In this document: piece by piece, positions 8,505 to 17,252 of the stretch
Layout of the letters: every line of letters starts with the position of its first letter
How positions within the stretch are numbered: position 1 is the first letter of the stretch
NCBI RefSeq assembly: GCF_021245725.1
Contig: NZ_JAJGSX010000006.1
Span: 62,001 to 126,000, forward strand
Origin: Pseudonocardia sp. TRM90224
GTDB lineage: Bacteria; Actinomycetota; Actinomycetes; Mycobacteriales; Pseudonocardiaceae
Length of the DNA: 64,000 bases
Direction: 5' to 3'
Translations under genes and position numbers: made by a program
The notes under the pieces: model-generated
The model's input: only the letters and a program-made list of their open reading frames with translations
What the model was told of the DNA's origin: nothing
Database searches by the model: none

Positions 8505-8767
8505 CCGTCGTCTTCACGATCGTCCTCGTGATGCTCACCGCCGCCGGTGCGCTCACGATCGTGCGGCTGCTGCGCGGGCCCGACACCCTCGACCGCATCG
8601 CCGCGCTCGACGTGCTGGTCGTGCTCGTCGTCGCGGCCGCGGCCGTCTACATCGCGATCTTCCAGGACGGCTCGAACATCCCGCTGCTCGCGGCCGTTGC
8701 GCTGGTCGGGTTCGTCGGCTCGGCGACCGCGGCGCGCCTGGCCGAGCGCAGGCGGAGGCACCGATGA
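8501..8767 (+). CDS. mrpF: Mrp Na+/H+ antiporter subunit F
   Basis: This 88-residue protein with three helices has the family motif 'RLLRGPDTLDRIAALDVL' after the first helix. It ends in a run of arginines (AERRRRHR), likely on the cytoplasmic side. It is coupled by ATGA to mrpE and mrpG. Confidence 0.93.
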   Translation: MTVVFTIVLVMLTAAGALTIVRLLRGPDTLDRIAALDVLVVLVVAAAAVYIAIFQDGSNIPLLAAVALVGFVGSATAARLAERRRRHR

Positions 8768-9096
8768 TCCGCGACGTCATCTCGTCGGTGTTCCTGCTGG
8801 TCGGGGCGCTGTCGTGCCTGCTGGGCGCGGTTGGGCTGGTTCGTCTCCCTGACCTGCCCTCGCGGTTGCAGGCCGCGACGAAGCCGCAGACGTTGGGGCT
8901 GCTGCTCGTGCTGGCCGGCGCGGCGGTGCGCCTGGAGCTGGAGAGCGCCGTGACGCTCGTGCTCGTCGGGCTCTTCCAGGTGATCACGGCGCCGGTGATC
9001 GCGCAGCTCGTCGGGCGCTCGGCCTACCGCAGCGGCGCCGTGCGCCAGGACCTGCTCGTCGTCGACGAGCTGGCCGAGAAGATGCCGGACGACTGA
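8764..9096 (+). CDS. mrpG: Mrp Na+/H+ antiporter subunit G
   Basis: This 110-residue last subunit has three helices and the conserved 'GLVRLPDLPSRLQAATKPQT' loop. It closes the seven-gene operon. An inverted repeat of family B starts two bases after the stop and may end transcription. Confidence 0.93.
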   Translation: MIRDVISSVFLLVGALSCLLGAVGLVRLPDLPSRLQAATKPQTLGLLLVLAGAAVRLELESAVTLVLVGLFQVITAPVIAQLVGRSAYRSGAVRQDLLVVDELAEKMPDD

Positions 9097-9098
9097 CC

Positions 9099-9168
9099 AA
9101 CTTCCCCACCGTTTTGCCAACCTGCAGACCCCCAGGGGTCTGCAAGTAGGCAAAACGGTGGGGAACTT
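9099..9168. repeat. Family B inverted repeat, copy 1
   Basis: The left arm holds TTCCCCACCGTTTTGCC and the right arm GGCAAAACGGTGGGGAA. Pairing continues inward (TGCAGACCCC / GGGGTCTGCA) with two mismatches to a tiny CAGG-like loop. It lies between mrpG and the carbonic anhydrase gene, so it may act as a terminator, but related copies lie elsewhere, including between divergent genes. Confidence 0.85.
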
Positions 9169-9209
9169 TCGGGGTGGACCGTCGGCCGGGTGGTGGGGCG
9201 GGTCACCTC

Positions 9210-9215
9210 TATGCT
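9210..9215 (+). promoter_or_regulatory. -10 element (TATGCT) of a leaderless transcript
   Basis: TATGCT ends exactly six bases before the GTG of the carbonic anhydrase gene, and no Shine-Dalgarno sequence is present. Transcription would start at or next to the GTG. Confidence 0.5.
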
Positions 9216-9221
9216 GCCGCG

Positions 9222-9743
9222 GTGCCTCTCTACGCGCTGGGTGATGTCGAGCCCGACATCCATCCCGACGCCTACGTCCACCCGGATGCCGTGGTGATCG
9301 GCAACGTCACGGTCGGCGCGGAGAGCACGGTGTGGCCGTGCGCGGTGCTGCGTGGGGACAACGGGCGGATCGAGATCGGGCCCCGCTCGAGCGTGCAGGA
9401 CGGCACGGTCATCCACTGCACCGAGAACCAGCCGACGATCATCGGGGCGGAGGTGACGGTCGGGCACAACGTCCACATCGAGGGCGCGACGGTCGGCGAC
9501 CGCGCGCTGATCTCGTCCGGCTCGGTGGTGCTGAACGGCTCCGAGGTCGGGGAGGGCGCGGTGGTCGCCGCGGGCGCCGTCGTCTCCCCGAACACGAAGA
9601 TCCCGGCCCGGCGCATGGCGCTCGGCGTGCCGGCCCGGGTCCGTGAGGACCACGAGGTGCCGGAGGGCGCCTTCGACTACGCGGTGCAGAGCTACATCCA
9701 GCGCGGGAAGCGGTTCCGCGCCGAACTCCGGAGGTTGTCCTGA
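9222..9743 (+). CDS. Gamma-class carbonic anhydrase family protein
   Basis: The 173-residue protein is almost all left-handed beta-helix hexapeptide repeats ([20 protein letters not shown]...). '[11 protein letters not shown]', '[10 protein letters not shown]' and '[13 protein letters not shown]' match the active-site region. The family uses three histidines for metal. H65 and H82 are present, but the position expected for the third (five residues after H82) is E87, with a histidine at 85 instead. Activity as a carbonic anhydrase is therefore uncertain; an acyl-carnitine/PaaY-type role is an alternative. The GTG is placed by the leaderless promoter. The stop overlaps the ung start by one base (TGATG). 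Confidence 0.85.
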   Translation: MPLYALGDVEPDIHPDAYVHPDAVVIGNVTVGAESTVWPCAVLRGDNGRIEIGPRSSVQDGTVIHCTENQPTIIGAEVTVGHNVHIEGATVGDRALISSGSVVLNGSEVGEGAVVAAGAVVSPNTKIPARRMALGVPARVREDHEVPEGAFDYAVQSYIQRGKRFRAELRRLS

Positions 9744-10420
9744 TGGCGCGCCCGTTGGAAGAGGTCGTCGAGGCGGGGTGGGCGCGGGCGCTTGCGCCGG
9801 TCGCACCGCGGATCGCCGAAATGGGGGAGTTCCTCCGCACCGAAATGGCGGCCGGGCGTCGCTACCTCCCCGCGGGTGCGAACGTCCTGCGCGCCTTCAC
9901 CCAGCCGTTCGACGGCGTGCGCGTGCTGATCGTGGGGCAGGACCCGTACCCGACGCCGGGGCACGCGATCGGGCTCTCGTTCTCGGTGTCGCCGGAGACC
10001 CGCCCGGTCCCGCGGTCGCTCGCGAACATCTTCAAGGAGTACACGGCCGACCTCGGCCACCCCGCACCGTCGACGGGTGACCTGACGCCGTGGGCCGAGC
10101 AGGGTGTGCTGCTGCTCAACAGGGTGCTGACGGTCGCGCCCGGCGCCCCCGCGTCGCACCGCGACAAGGGCTGGGAGGCCGTCACCGAGCAGGCGATCAA
10201 GGCGTTGGTGGCCCGCGACAGCGAGCCGCTCGTCGCGATCCTGTGGGGCCGTGATGCCCGCAACCTCGTGCCGCTGCTCGTCGACGTGCCGTGCATCGAG
10301 TCGGCCCACCCCAGCCCCATGTCGGCCGACCGCGGGTTCTTCGGCTCCAAGCCCTTCAGTCGAGCCAACGCGCTGCTCGAGGAGCTGGGTGGCGAGCCTG
10401 TTGACTGGAAGCTGCCCTAG
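9743..10420 (+). CDS. ung: Uracil-DNA glycosylase (family 1)
   Basis: Removes uracil from DNA to start base-excision repair. At 225 residues it has the usual length. The water-activating motif 'GQDPYP' (D67) and the '[14 protein letters not shown]' loop (H189) are intact, and 'NRVLTV' is the uracil-recognition region. It overlaps the carbonic anhydrase gene by one base and precedes rpmB, a DAK2-domain gene and recG, the order I recall from mycobacteria. Confidence 0.96.
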   Translation: MARPLEEVVEAGWARALAPVAPRIAEMGEFLRTEMAAGRRYLPAGANVLRAFTQPFDGVRVLIVGQDPYPTPGHAIGLSFSVSPETRPVPRSLANIFKEYTADLGHPAPSTGDLTPWAEQGVLLLNRVLTVAPGAPASHRDKGWEAVTEQAIKALVARDSEPLVAILWGRDARNLVPLLVDVPCIESAHPSPMSADRGFFGSKPFSRANALLEELGGEPVDWKLP

Positions 10421-10840
10421 TAAGCCTCGTCGACGTTCCACACCTCGGGTGTGCTCCTGACAACCAGGGCACCACCGGAACACCACCTCGTGGGTGAAGC
10501 CGGACGGCCGCCCGAGCTCCACGCCATCCAAAGCGCGCGCGACGTCCGGCCAGGTGATGAGGTCAGGGCAGTACCCCGTGGACTGGTTGCTGACCTCGCT
10601 CACCGCCCACCGGCCTGCGTCGCGCTCGAAACGCATCTCGCCGGCACTCAGCACCGGCTCGCCGCCCGCACAAGCGACGTGCTCGCTACGCCGAGGTGCG
10701 AGCCGGAGAACTCCACCCGTGTCGATCACGAAGGTGAACGGCTCGGCCAGCTCCGCCGCCGATCGCTCAGCGGCCCAGCTGCCGAACTCGGCCGCGGAGC
10801 TGATCCGGGATCCGGCGCCTCGGTGGACCGCGGTGTTCAT
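10417..10840 (-). pseudogene. Conserved hypothetical protein, frame disrupted near its C-terminus
   Basis: From an ATG at 10840 the reverse strand reads a convincing protein: 'FTFVIDTGGVLRLAPRRSEH', 'VSNQSTGYCPDLITWPDV', 'GFTHEVVFRWCPGC'. This style belongs to a family, recalled from Streptomyces relatives, ending in two CxxC pairs. After the first CPGC (10460-10471) the frame stays open but turns into low-quality Arg-rich sequence and would run back through ung. A sensible end, [13 protein letters not shown], appears in a neighbouring frame, stopping at 10417. I infer a small indel or deletion between about 10440 and 10460 that removed the second CxxC. A sequencing error is also possible. 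Confidence 0.5.
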
Positions 10841-10914
10841 CAGCTCCGTCGGCCCGACGTATCAGTAGCTCCGCCCCCGAACACTCACGCCGGCCAAACT
10901 AGGGCACCGGGTCG

Positions 10915-10969
10915 GTGAACGAACGGCACTTTCGTCCACTAGGGATGGACGAAAGTGCCGTTCGTTCAC
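10915..10969. repeat. Family C inverted repeat, copy 1
   Basis: Perfect 24-bp arms (containing GAACGGCACTTTCGTCCA and its complement) surround a 7-base loop, CTAGGGA. There is no T-run, so it is not an obvious intrinsic terminator. Confidence 0.9.
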
Positions 10970-11027
10970 TTCCGGCCCGGTGTGTGGGCCGCTGCGAGGG
11001 GCGGCCACCTGCTCCGCGTGCGTGTGG

Positions 11028-11084
11028 AGGGCAGGAAAGCCACTTTCCTGCCCCCACAGGGTCTGAAAGTGGCTTTCCTGCCCT
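11028..11084. repeat. Family A nested palindrome, copy 3
   Basis: GCAGGAAAG-CCA-CTTTCCTGC, then a degenerate left side of the second half (TCTGAAAG-TGG-CTTTCCTGC), with spacer CCCCACAGGG. The GCGCGCGG-AACGCACACG tail follows, as in copy 1. Confidence 0.9.
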
Positions 11085-11150
11085 TGCGCGCGGAACGCAC
11101 ACGTCCCAGCCCCACCACGGATTCTCATCCCTCGTCCGCGACGTGGAAAC

Positions 11151-11183
11151 ACAAAACGGCGCCCCGCTCGAGCGGGACGCCGT
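11151..11183 (-). terminator. Intrinsic terminator of rpmB
   Basis: Read on the reverse strand, a 13-bp GC-rich stem (ACGGCGTCCCGCT / AGCGGGGCGCCGT, one mismatch) with a 2-base loop is followed by TTTTGTGTTT. It begins 13 bases after the rpmB stop. Confidence 0.8.
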
Positions 11184-11196
11184 CAGGTGGGTGCGC

Positions 11197-11388
11197 TCAG
11201 GCGCGGGCGACCTTGCCTGCCTTCAGGCAGGAGGTGCACACGTTGAGGCGCTGGCGGTTGCCACCGCCGATGCGGGCCCGAACGGTCTGGATGTTCGGGT
11301 TCCAGCGGCGGTGGGTACGGCGGTGCGAGTGCGAGACGGACATGCCGAAGCCCGGACCCTTGCCGCAGACGTCGCAGACGGCAGCCAC
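11197..11388 (-). CDS. rpmB: 50S ribosomal protein L28 (bL28)
   Basis: This 63-residue basic ribosomal protein has the family hallmarks '[19 protein letters not shown]'-type core and the pairs CDVC (C5, C8) and CTSC (C51, C54), typical of the zinc-binding form. The GTG at 11388 is chosen because GAGGAG lies eight bases ahead; an upstream in-frame ATG at 11397 would leave no ribosome site. The gene is divergent from the DAK2-domain gene. Confidence 0.96.
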   Translation of the reverse strand: MAAVCDVCGKGPGFGMSVSHSHRRTHRRWNPNIQTVRARIGGGNRQRLNVCTSCLKAGKVARA

Positions 11389-11494
11389 GTCGGACACTCC
11401 TCGGGTAGACGAACAAGCGGTAGCCGGGGTTGTCCCCGGGCGCGAGAGTCAAGGATACCTGCGGCGTCCGGCGGGCCGCACACCACCCGGTCGC

Positions 11495-11500
11495 TACCCT
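11495..11500 (+). promoter_or_regulatory. -10 element (TACCCT) of a leaderless transcript
   Basis: TACCCT ends six bases before the GTG at 11507 and there is no ribosome site. The same hexamer precedes the starts at 23735/23738 and 32525. Confidence 0.55.
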
Positions 11501-11506
11501 CCCGCT

Positions 11507-13150
11507 GTGCCTTCGACGTTGGACGCAGCGCTGCTCACCGCATGGGCCAACGCCGCGGCGGAGGCGCTCGCGCGGCACTCCGGCGAGGTCGACCGGATCA
11601 ACGTCTTCCCGGTGCCCGACGGCGACACCGGGACGAACCTGCTGCTCACGATGCGCGCGGCGGTGGACGCCGTGCGCCGTGGCATGCGCGAGGACGGCAC
11701 AGCGGACGCCGGGACGGCCGAGGTGGCGGTCACGCTCGCCCGCGGAGCGCTGACGGGTGCGCGCGGCAACTCTGGGGTGATCCTCTCGCAGGTCCTGCGC
11801 GGGATCGCTGAATCGGTGACCGCCCATGCCGAGGCCGGGTCGGGCGCCGCCGTGTTCGCCGACGCGCTCGCGCGGGCGTCGACGCTCGCGAGCGCCGCGA
11901 TCTCCCGGCCCCGTCACGGGACGGTGCTCACGGTGCTGGCGGCGGCCGCCGAAGTGGCGTCGGCCCGGCGTTCCGGCGACCTCGTCGACGCCGCCGTCGC
12001 GGCCGCCGATGCAGCGGCGGTCGCGGTGCGCGCGACCACGGCCCAGCTGCCGGAGCTGGCGCGGGCGGGTGTCGTCGACGCGGGCGGGCTCGGCCTCTAC
12101 CTCGTGCTCGACGCGCTCGCCTGCCTGCTGAGCGGGCGGCCGGGCGTCGAGGCGCTCCCGATCGGCGGCAGCGCCCGCCCGCTCGCCCGCGGCCGTGACG
12201 CGCTGACCGCCGAGCGCGAGGGCGGCTCGCTGCAATTCGACTACGAGGTCATGTACCTGCTCGACGCCGACGAGGCGGCCGTCGAGGTGCTGCGCGGTGA
12301 GCTGGAGGCGCTGGGCGACTGCGTTGCCGTCGTCGGCGACGGGAGCGGGCTGTGGAACGTCCACGTGCACTGCCTCGACGTCGGTGCGGCGATCGAGGCC
12401 GGCATGGCTGCAGGCCGGCCGCACCGCATCACCGTGATCCGGTTCACCGACCAGATCGCGGAAGGGGCTACTGGCGATCGCTTCTCCCGGCCACGGGCCG
12501 TGCTCATGGTCGTGACCGGTGGTGAGGTGGCCGAGCTCGCCCGCGAGGCGGGCGCCGACGTGCTGGAACGCGAGGCGGACTTGCCCATCGGCGACGCCGA
12601 ACTGGCCGCAGCGCTCGCCGGGACCCGCGCCCGCCACGTCGTGCTGATGCCCGGCCACACCGAGCTGACCGCGACCGCGGAGCGGGCCGCCGCGGTCGCG
12701 CGCCGCGACGGTCAGGAGGTGCTGGTGCTGCCGACCGCGTCGGTGCTGCAGGGCCTCTCCGCGCTGGCGGTGCACGACCCGCAGCGACGTCCTGCCGACG
12801 ACGTCGTCGCGATGGCGGAGGCGGCGGCCGGCACCCGGACGGCCGCGCTGCTGGTCGCCGAGTCGGAGGCGCTGACGTGGGTGGGCCGCTGCGAACCCGG
12901 TGACGTGCTCGGACTGTTCGACGGCGAGGTCGTGCTGATCGCCCCTGATCTTCCTGTCGGTGCGTTGTGGTTGGCTCACCGTATGTTGCTGGCAGGTGGT
13001 GAGCTGGTCACCGCGTTGCTCGGCGAGGAAGTGGACGAGGCGCTCGGCGAGGGGCTGGCGGCCGAGCTGCGCCGCACCCACCCCGAGGTCGACGTCGTGG
13101 TGCATCGTGGCGGGCAGCGCGACTTCCCGCTCGTGTTGGGGGTGGAATGA
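11507..13150 (+). CDS. DAK2 domain protein, fatty acid kinase FakA/YloV family
   Basis: The 547-residue protein has an N-terminal DhaL/DAK2 ATP-binding domain ('NVFPVPDGDTGTNL', residues 32-45, with the Mg-binding aspartates, and 'GARGNSGVILSQVLRG'). It continues into the FakA-type middle and C-terminal domain ('DYEVMYLLD', 'GHTELTATAERAA'). In Firmicutes FakA phosphorylates exogenous fatty acids carried by FakB (DegV) proteins. No degV gene is in the window, so the substrate is inferred. The GTG is set by a leaderless promoter, although the frame is open far upstream through the repeats. It overlaps recG by ATGA. Confidence 0.88.
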   Translation: MPSTLDAALLTAWANAAAEALARHSGEVDRINVFPVPDGDTGTNLLLTMRAAVDAVRRGMREDGTADAGTAEVAVTLARGALTGARGNSGVILSQVLRGIAESVTAHAEAGSGAAVFADALARASTLASAAISRPRHGTVLTVLAAAAEVASARRSGDLVDAAVAAADAAAVAVRATTAQLPELARAGVVDAGGLGLYLVLDALACLLSGRPGVEALPIGGSARPLARGRDALTAEREGGSLQFDYEVMYLLDADEAAVEVLRGELEALGDCVAVVGDGSGLWNVHVHCLDVGAAIEAGMAAGRPHRITVIRFTDQIAEGATGDRFSRPRAVLMVVTGGEVAELAREAGADVLEREADLPIGDAELAAALAGTRARHVVLMPGHTELTATAERAAAVARRDGQEVLVLPTASVLQGLSALAVHDPQRRPADDVVAMAEAAAGTRTAALLVAESEALTWVGRCEPGDVLGLFDGEVVLIAPDLPVGALWLAHRMLLAGGELVTALLGEEVDEALGEGLAAELRRTHPEVDVVVHRGGQRDFPLVLGVE

Positions 13151-15354
13151 GCGCCGAGCCGGACATCGATCTGCTCTCGCCGCTGCAACCGATCATCGGC
13201 AAGCGCGCGGCCGATGCGCTCTCCGCGCAGCTCGAGATCAACACGGTCGGCGAGCTCGTGCGCCACTACCCGCGCAAGTACGTCGACCGGGGCAAGCTCA
13301 CCGACATCGCGGGCCTGGAGATCGGCGAGCACGCCACGCTCGTCGCGCAGGTGGAGAAGGCGGTGCTGCGCGACATGCGCGCGCGACGCGGCAAGCTGCT
13401 TGCCGTCGTCATCCGCGACGAGAAGGGCGCGCAGCTCGACTGCACGTTCTTCAACGGGCACAAGGTGCAGCACCTCATCCACCCGGGCGTCCGGGCGGTG
13501 TTCTCCGGCAAGGTCGGGGTGTTCAACCGGAAGCTGCAGCTCACCCACCCGCAGTTCGAGCCGCTCGACGAGACCGACGAGATCCGCCCGTTCATCTCGG
13601 TCTACCCGGCGACGGCCAAGATCACCTCCCAGGAGATCGCACGCTGCGTGCGGCAGGTGCTGGACATGCTCGACGACCCGAGCGACCCGTTGCCGGCCGA
13701 GCTGCGCCGCGCGGAGGGGCTCGCCGAGCTGGGCAGGGCGTTGCGGCGGATCCACGTGCCGGAGAGCGAGGCCGATTTCCACGCGGCGCGCAACCGGCTC
13801 GTCTGGGACGAGGCGATCGGCGTCCAGCTCGCCCTGGCGCTGCGCCGCCACGCGACGTCGTCCCGGCCGGCAGCGCCGTGCCCGCTGCGCCCCGGCGGGC
13901 TGGTGGCGGAGTTCGACGAGCGGCTGCCGTTCACGCTCACCGAGGGGCAGCGGGCCGTCGGCACCGAGATCGCCGCCGACCTCGAGCGCACCCACCCGAT
14001 GAACCGGCTCGTCCAAGGCGATGTCGGCGCAGGCAAGACCGTCATCGCGCTGCGGGCGATGCTGCAGGTCGTCGACGCCGGCCGGCAGGCCGCGCTGCTG
14101 GCGCCGACCGAGGTGCTCGCTGCGCAGCACGCCCGCTCGCTACGAAATCTCCTCGGGCCGCTGGGGCAGGCCGGCGAGCTCGGCGCGGCCGAGCGCGCCA
14201 CGAGCGTCACGCTGCTCACCGGCTCGATGGGCACCAAGGCCAAGCGCAAGGCGCTGCTCGACGCGCAGTCCGGCGAGGCCGGGATCGTTGTCGGCACCCA
14301 CGCGCTCATCCAGGACCACGTCGGGTTCGCCGACCTCGGCATGGTCGTCGTCGACGAGCAGCACCGCTTCGGTGTCGAGCAGCGCGACGCGTTGCGCGGG
14401 CGCGGGGAGCTGGCGCCGCACATGCTGGTCATGACCGCCACCCCGATCCCGCGGACCGTCGCCATGACCGTCTACGGCGATCTGGAGATCTCCGCGCTGC
14501 GTGAGCTGCCTGGCGGCCGCTCGCCGATCGCGACCACCGTCGTGCCGCTGGCGGAGAAGCCCAGCTGGTTCGAGCGCGTGTGGCGGCGGGTGCGCGAGGA
14601 GGTGGCGCAGGGCCACCAGGCGTACGTGGTGTGCCCGCGGGTCGGCGGCGACACCGGGAAGGCCGACCCCGACGCCGACCTCGTCGACACCGACGACCCC
14701 GACATCGGCGCCGATTCCGACGAGGGCACGGCCCGCCGGCCGCCGCTCGCGGTGCTGGAGGTCGCCCCGAAGCTCGCGGAGGGCGCGCTGGAGGGGCTCC
14801 GGCTCGGGGTGCTGCACGGCAAGCTCCCGCCCGACGAGAAGGACACCGTGATGCGGGCCTTCGAACGCGGCGAGCTCGACGTGCTCGTGGCCACCACCGT
14901 GATCGAGGTCGGGGTGGACGTGCCCAACTCCACCGGCATGGTCATCCTCGACGCCGACCGGTTCGGCCTGTCCCAGCTCCACCAGCTGCGCGGGCGCGTC
15001 GGGCGCGGGTCGGCGCCGGGGGTCTGCCTGCTGGTCACCGACATGCCCGCAGCAACGACCGCCCGGGAGCGGCTCGACGCCGTCGCCGGCACCACCGACG
15101 GGTTCGAGCTGGCCCGGCTCGACCTGGAGCTGCGGCGCGAAGGCGACGTGCTGGGCGCGATGCAGTCGGGCCGGCGTTCCGGGCTGAAGCTGCTCTCGCT
15201 CCTGCGCCACGAGGAGATCATCGCGAAGGCACAGGTCTACTCGGCCGACATCGTCGCCCACGACCCCGAGCTGCGCGGCCACCCCGGGCTCGCCGCGCTG
15301 GTCGGCGAGGTGGTGGGCGACGAGGAACGCGCCGCCTACCTCGACAAGGTCTGA
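13147..15354 (+). CDS. recG: ATP-dependent DNA helicase RecG
   Basis: Remodels stalled replication forks and branch-migrates Holliday junctions. At 735 residues it has the usual size. An N-terminal OB-fold wedge domain is followed by the SF2 motor with Walker A 'GDVGAGKT' (about 292-299), 'DEQH' (about 403), 'TATPIPRT' and the C-terminal 'QLRGRVGRG'. An acidic insert near residue 500 (DPDADLVDTDDPDIGADSDE) lies between the motor lobes; I recall this as common in actinobacteria. The ATG overlaps the stop of the DAK2-domain gene. Confidence 0.96.
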   Translation: MSAEPDIDLLSPLQPIIGKRAADALSAQLEINTVGELVRHYPRKYVDRGKLTDIAGLEIGEHATLVAQVEKAVLRDMRARRGKLLAVVIRDEKGAQLDCTFFNGHKVQHLIHPGVRAVFSGKVGVFNRKLQLTHPQFEPLDETDEIRPFISVYPATAKITSQEIARCVRQVLDMLDDPSDPLPAELRRAEGLAELGRALRRIHVPESEADFHAARNRLVWDEAIGVQLALALRRHATSSRPAAPCPLRPGGLVAEFDERLPFTLTEGQRAVGTEIAADLERTHPMNRLVQGDVGAGKTVIALRAMLQVVDAGRQAALLAPTEVLAAQHARSLRNLLGPLGQAGELGAAERATSVTLLTGSMGTKAKRKALLDAQSGEAGIVVGTHALIQDHVGFADLGMVVVDEQHRFGVEQRDALRGRGELAPHMLVMTATPIPRTVAMTVYGDLEISALRELPGGRSPIATTVVPLAEKPSWFERVWRRVREEVAQGHQAYVVCPRVGGDTGKADPDADLVDTDDPDIGADSDEGTARRPPLAVLEVAPKLAEGALEGLRLGVLHGKLPPDEKDTVMRAFERGELDVLVATTVIEVGVDVPNSTGMVILDADRFGLSQLHQLRGRVGRGSAPGVCLLVTDMPAATTARERLDAVAGTTDGFELARLDLELRREGDVLGAMQSGRRSGLKLLSLLRHEEIIAKAQVYSADIVAHDPELRGHPGLAALVGEVVGDEERAAYLDKV

Positions 15355-15414
15355 GGGCGCCGCACCTGGCGCGATGCATGCGCAACGCACGCGTCGCATG
15401 CGGTGGCCGCGGGG

Positions 15415-15471
15415 AGGGCAGGAAAGCCACTTTCCTGCCCTGTGAGGGCCGGAAAGTGGCTTTGCTGCCCT
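15415..15471. repeat. Family A nested palindrome, copy 4
   Basis: It lies between the convergent recG and methyltransferase genes. The centres are CCA then TGG and the spacer is CCTGTGAGG. One arm base differs (TTTGCTGCC), showing drift. A GCGCGCGC-AACGCGC tail follows. Confidence 0.9.
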
Positions 15472-15512
15472 CGCGCGCGCAACGCGCCCTGCACCCGTCC
15501 ACCCAAGGCGCC

Positions 15513-16337
15513 CTACGGCTTGCGGCCGACCCCGCCGATGAGGTGGACGAGCTCGTCGAGCGCGGCGCCGGACTCCGTGCCCAGCTCGTGCTCCGGTTGC
15601 CACCGGTGGACGCGGGTCACGCCGGGGTCGAGCAGCTCCAGGCCGGTGAAGAACCGCTCGACGGCCGGCGTGCGGCGCGTGGTGATCGGGATGCCCTTCT
15701 TCCGGTACGCGTCCGAGCCCGTGGTGTTCGTGGTGGTGGCGAACTCGTCGGTCCCCGAGGTCAGCGCGAGGAAGCTGCCGCTCGGCAGGAGGTCCATGAG
15801 CTGCGAGATCAGCGGGTAGGCGATGTCGTCGTCCTCGATGAAGTGGACGATCGCGAACGCGGTGAGCGCCACCGGCTGGGTGAGGTCGAGGGTCTCGCGC
15901 AGCTCGGGCGCCTCGGCCACGGCACCGGGGACGCGGATGTCGGCGTCGAGGTAGGCGGTGCGACCCACCCGCGTGCCGTAGAGCAACGCGCGGGCGTGGG
16001 CGAGGACGATGGGGTCGTTGTCGACGTAGACGACGCGGGCATCCGGGTGCACGGCCTGAGCGACTTCGTGCAGGTTGGGTGAGGTCGGGATGCCGGTGCC
16101 GAGGTCGAGGAACTGGCGGATGCCGTGCTCCTCGGCGAGGTGGCGCACCGCGCGGCGCATGAACGCCCGGTTCGCCCTGGCCGAGGTGCGGATGGGCGGG
16201 AACGACGCGATCGCGATGTCGCCCACTTCGCGGTCGACGGCGTAGTTGGTCTTGCCGCCGAGGTAGTAGTCGTAGATCCGGGCGCTGTGCGGCCGGTCCG
16301 TCATCAGGTCGATCTCGGGCGGCGGGGGCTCGGTCAT
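15513..16337 (-). CDS. SAM-dependent methyltransferase, DUF574/Methyltransf_19 family (copy 1)
   Basis: The 274-residue protein has the family's N-terminal 'SARIYDYYLGGKTNYAVDRE', the SAM-binding 'IRQFLDLGTGIPTSPNLHEV', 'VVYVDNDPIVLAHARALL' and a 'HFIEDDD' motif. The large actinobacterial family has few characterised members; the substrate is unknown. The ATG at 16337 is shared in context with its neighbour: both genes have GTGAGAGCGCG directly before ATG ACC GA. It is one of two tandem paralogues with matching promoters. The end faces recG. Confidence 0.9.
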   Translation of the reverse strand: MTEPPPPEIDLMTDRPHSARIYDYYLGGKTNYAVDREVGDIAIASFPPIRTSARANRAFMRRAVRHLAEEHGIRQFLDLGTGIPTSPNLHEVAQAVHPDARVVYVDNDPIVLAHARALLYGTRVGRTAYLDADIRVPGAVAEAPELRETLDLTQPVALTAFAIVHFIEDDDIAYPLISQLMDLLPSGSFLALTSGTDEFATTTNTTGSDAYRKKGIPITTRRTPAVERFFTGLELLDPGVTRVHRWQPEHELGTESGAALDELVHLIGGVGRKP

Positions 16338-16356
16338 CGCGCTCTCACGTGGGCGA

Positions 16357-16399
16357 CCATAGTGGAGCCGAATTCGTGCGAATGACCGCCTGACCTGGG
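16357..16399 (-). promoter_or_regulatory. Duplicated promoter block of methyltransferase copy 1
   Basis: On the reverse strand the block reads CCCAGGTCAG-N-CGGTCATTC ... GCTCCACTATGG. It is nearly identical to the block in front of copy 2. A GTCATT and CACTAT pair is separated by 16 bases in both, a plausible -35/-10. Confidence 0.5.
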
Positions 16400-16416
16400 C
16401 TTTATCGCTATACGCC

Positions 16417-17232
16417 TCACCACTTGCGCGCGACGCCGCCGTAGATATCGATGCCCGCATCCAGGCTCGCTGCCGACGGGAGGTCACCGTCAGGTCGCCA
16501 CCTGTGCACCTGCACCAGGCCGGGCTCGAGCAGGTCGAGGCCGGCGAAGAACCGTTCGATCTCGGCCATGCTGCGCAGTCGGACGTTGATCCCGTGGTCG
16601 CGGACGGCGGTGGCGCTCCGATGAGCGATCTCGGTGTTGAACTCGTCCGACGCGGCGGTCAGGGAGAGGAAGCTCCCGCTCGGGAGGAAATCGACGAGTT
16701 CCCGCACGGCATTGTAGGCGTCGTCGTCTTCGAGGAAGTGAAGGAGCGCGAACAGGCTGAGAGCAATCGGTTCGGAGACGTCGAGGGTCTCTGCCAGCTC
16801 CGGGGCTTCGATGATGGCGCCGGGGTCGCGGACGTCTGCCTCGATGTAAGCAGTGCGGCCACGTCGGTCGCCGATCATCAATGCACGCGCGTGGGCCATG
16901 ACGATGGGGTCGTTGTCGATGTAGACGACTCGCGACTCCGGGAGCACCGCCTGGGCGACCTGGTGGAGGTTCGGCGCCGTCGGGATGCCTGCGCCGACGT
17001 CGAGGAACTGTCTGATGCCGTGGTCGTGAGCCAGGTGATGCGTTGCGCGTCGCATGAAGGCACGGTTGGCCTGTGCTGTCGCGCGGATCGTCGGCGTGAG
17101 CGCGAGCAGCGCCTCGGCGGCCTCCCGGTCGGCGGCGTAGTTCGTCTTGCCGCCGAGCAGGTAGTCGTAGATCCGGGCGCTGTGCGCCCGGTCGGTCATC
17201 AGGTCGATATCGTGCCAACGGTGATCGGTCAT
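16417..17232 (-). CDS. SAM-dependent methyltransferase, DUF574/Methyltransf_19 family (copy 2)
   Basis: The 271-residue paralogue of the preceding gene has the same motif order: 'SARIYDYLLGGKTNYAADRE', 'IRQFLDVGAGIPTAPNLHQV', 'VVYIDNDPIVMAHARALM', 'HFLEDDD'. The two are roughly 60% identical by eye, so the tandem duplication is old. The start is supported by the same GTGAGAGCGCG-ATG context. Function and substrate are unknown. It could provide paralogous methylation of related small molecules, but nothing nearby names a pathway. Confidence 0.9.
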   Translation of the reverse strand: MTDHRWHDIDLMTDRAHSARIYDYLLGGKTNYAADREAAEALLALTPTIRATAQANRAFMRRATHHLAHDHGIRQFLDVGAGIPTAPNLHQVAQAVLPESRVVYIDNDPIVMAHARALMIGDRRGRTAYIEADVRDPGAIIEAPELAETLDVSEPIALSLFALLHFLEDDDAYNAVRELVDFLPSGSFLSLTAASDEFNTEIAHRSATAVRDHGINVRLRSMAEIERFFAGLDLLEPGLVQVHRWRPDGDLPSAASLDAGIDIYGGVARKW

Positions 17233-17252
17233 CGCGCTCTCACGCGGTGAGA

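Larger units (their letters stand above)
10841..11196. other. Intergenic region holding two palindromes and a terminator
   Basis: Between the disrupted gene and rpmB (both reverse) lie a family C inverted repeat, a family A palindrome with its GCGCGCGGAACGCACAC tail, and the rpmB terminator. I see no gene here. Confidence 0.6.
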
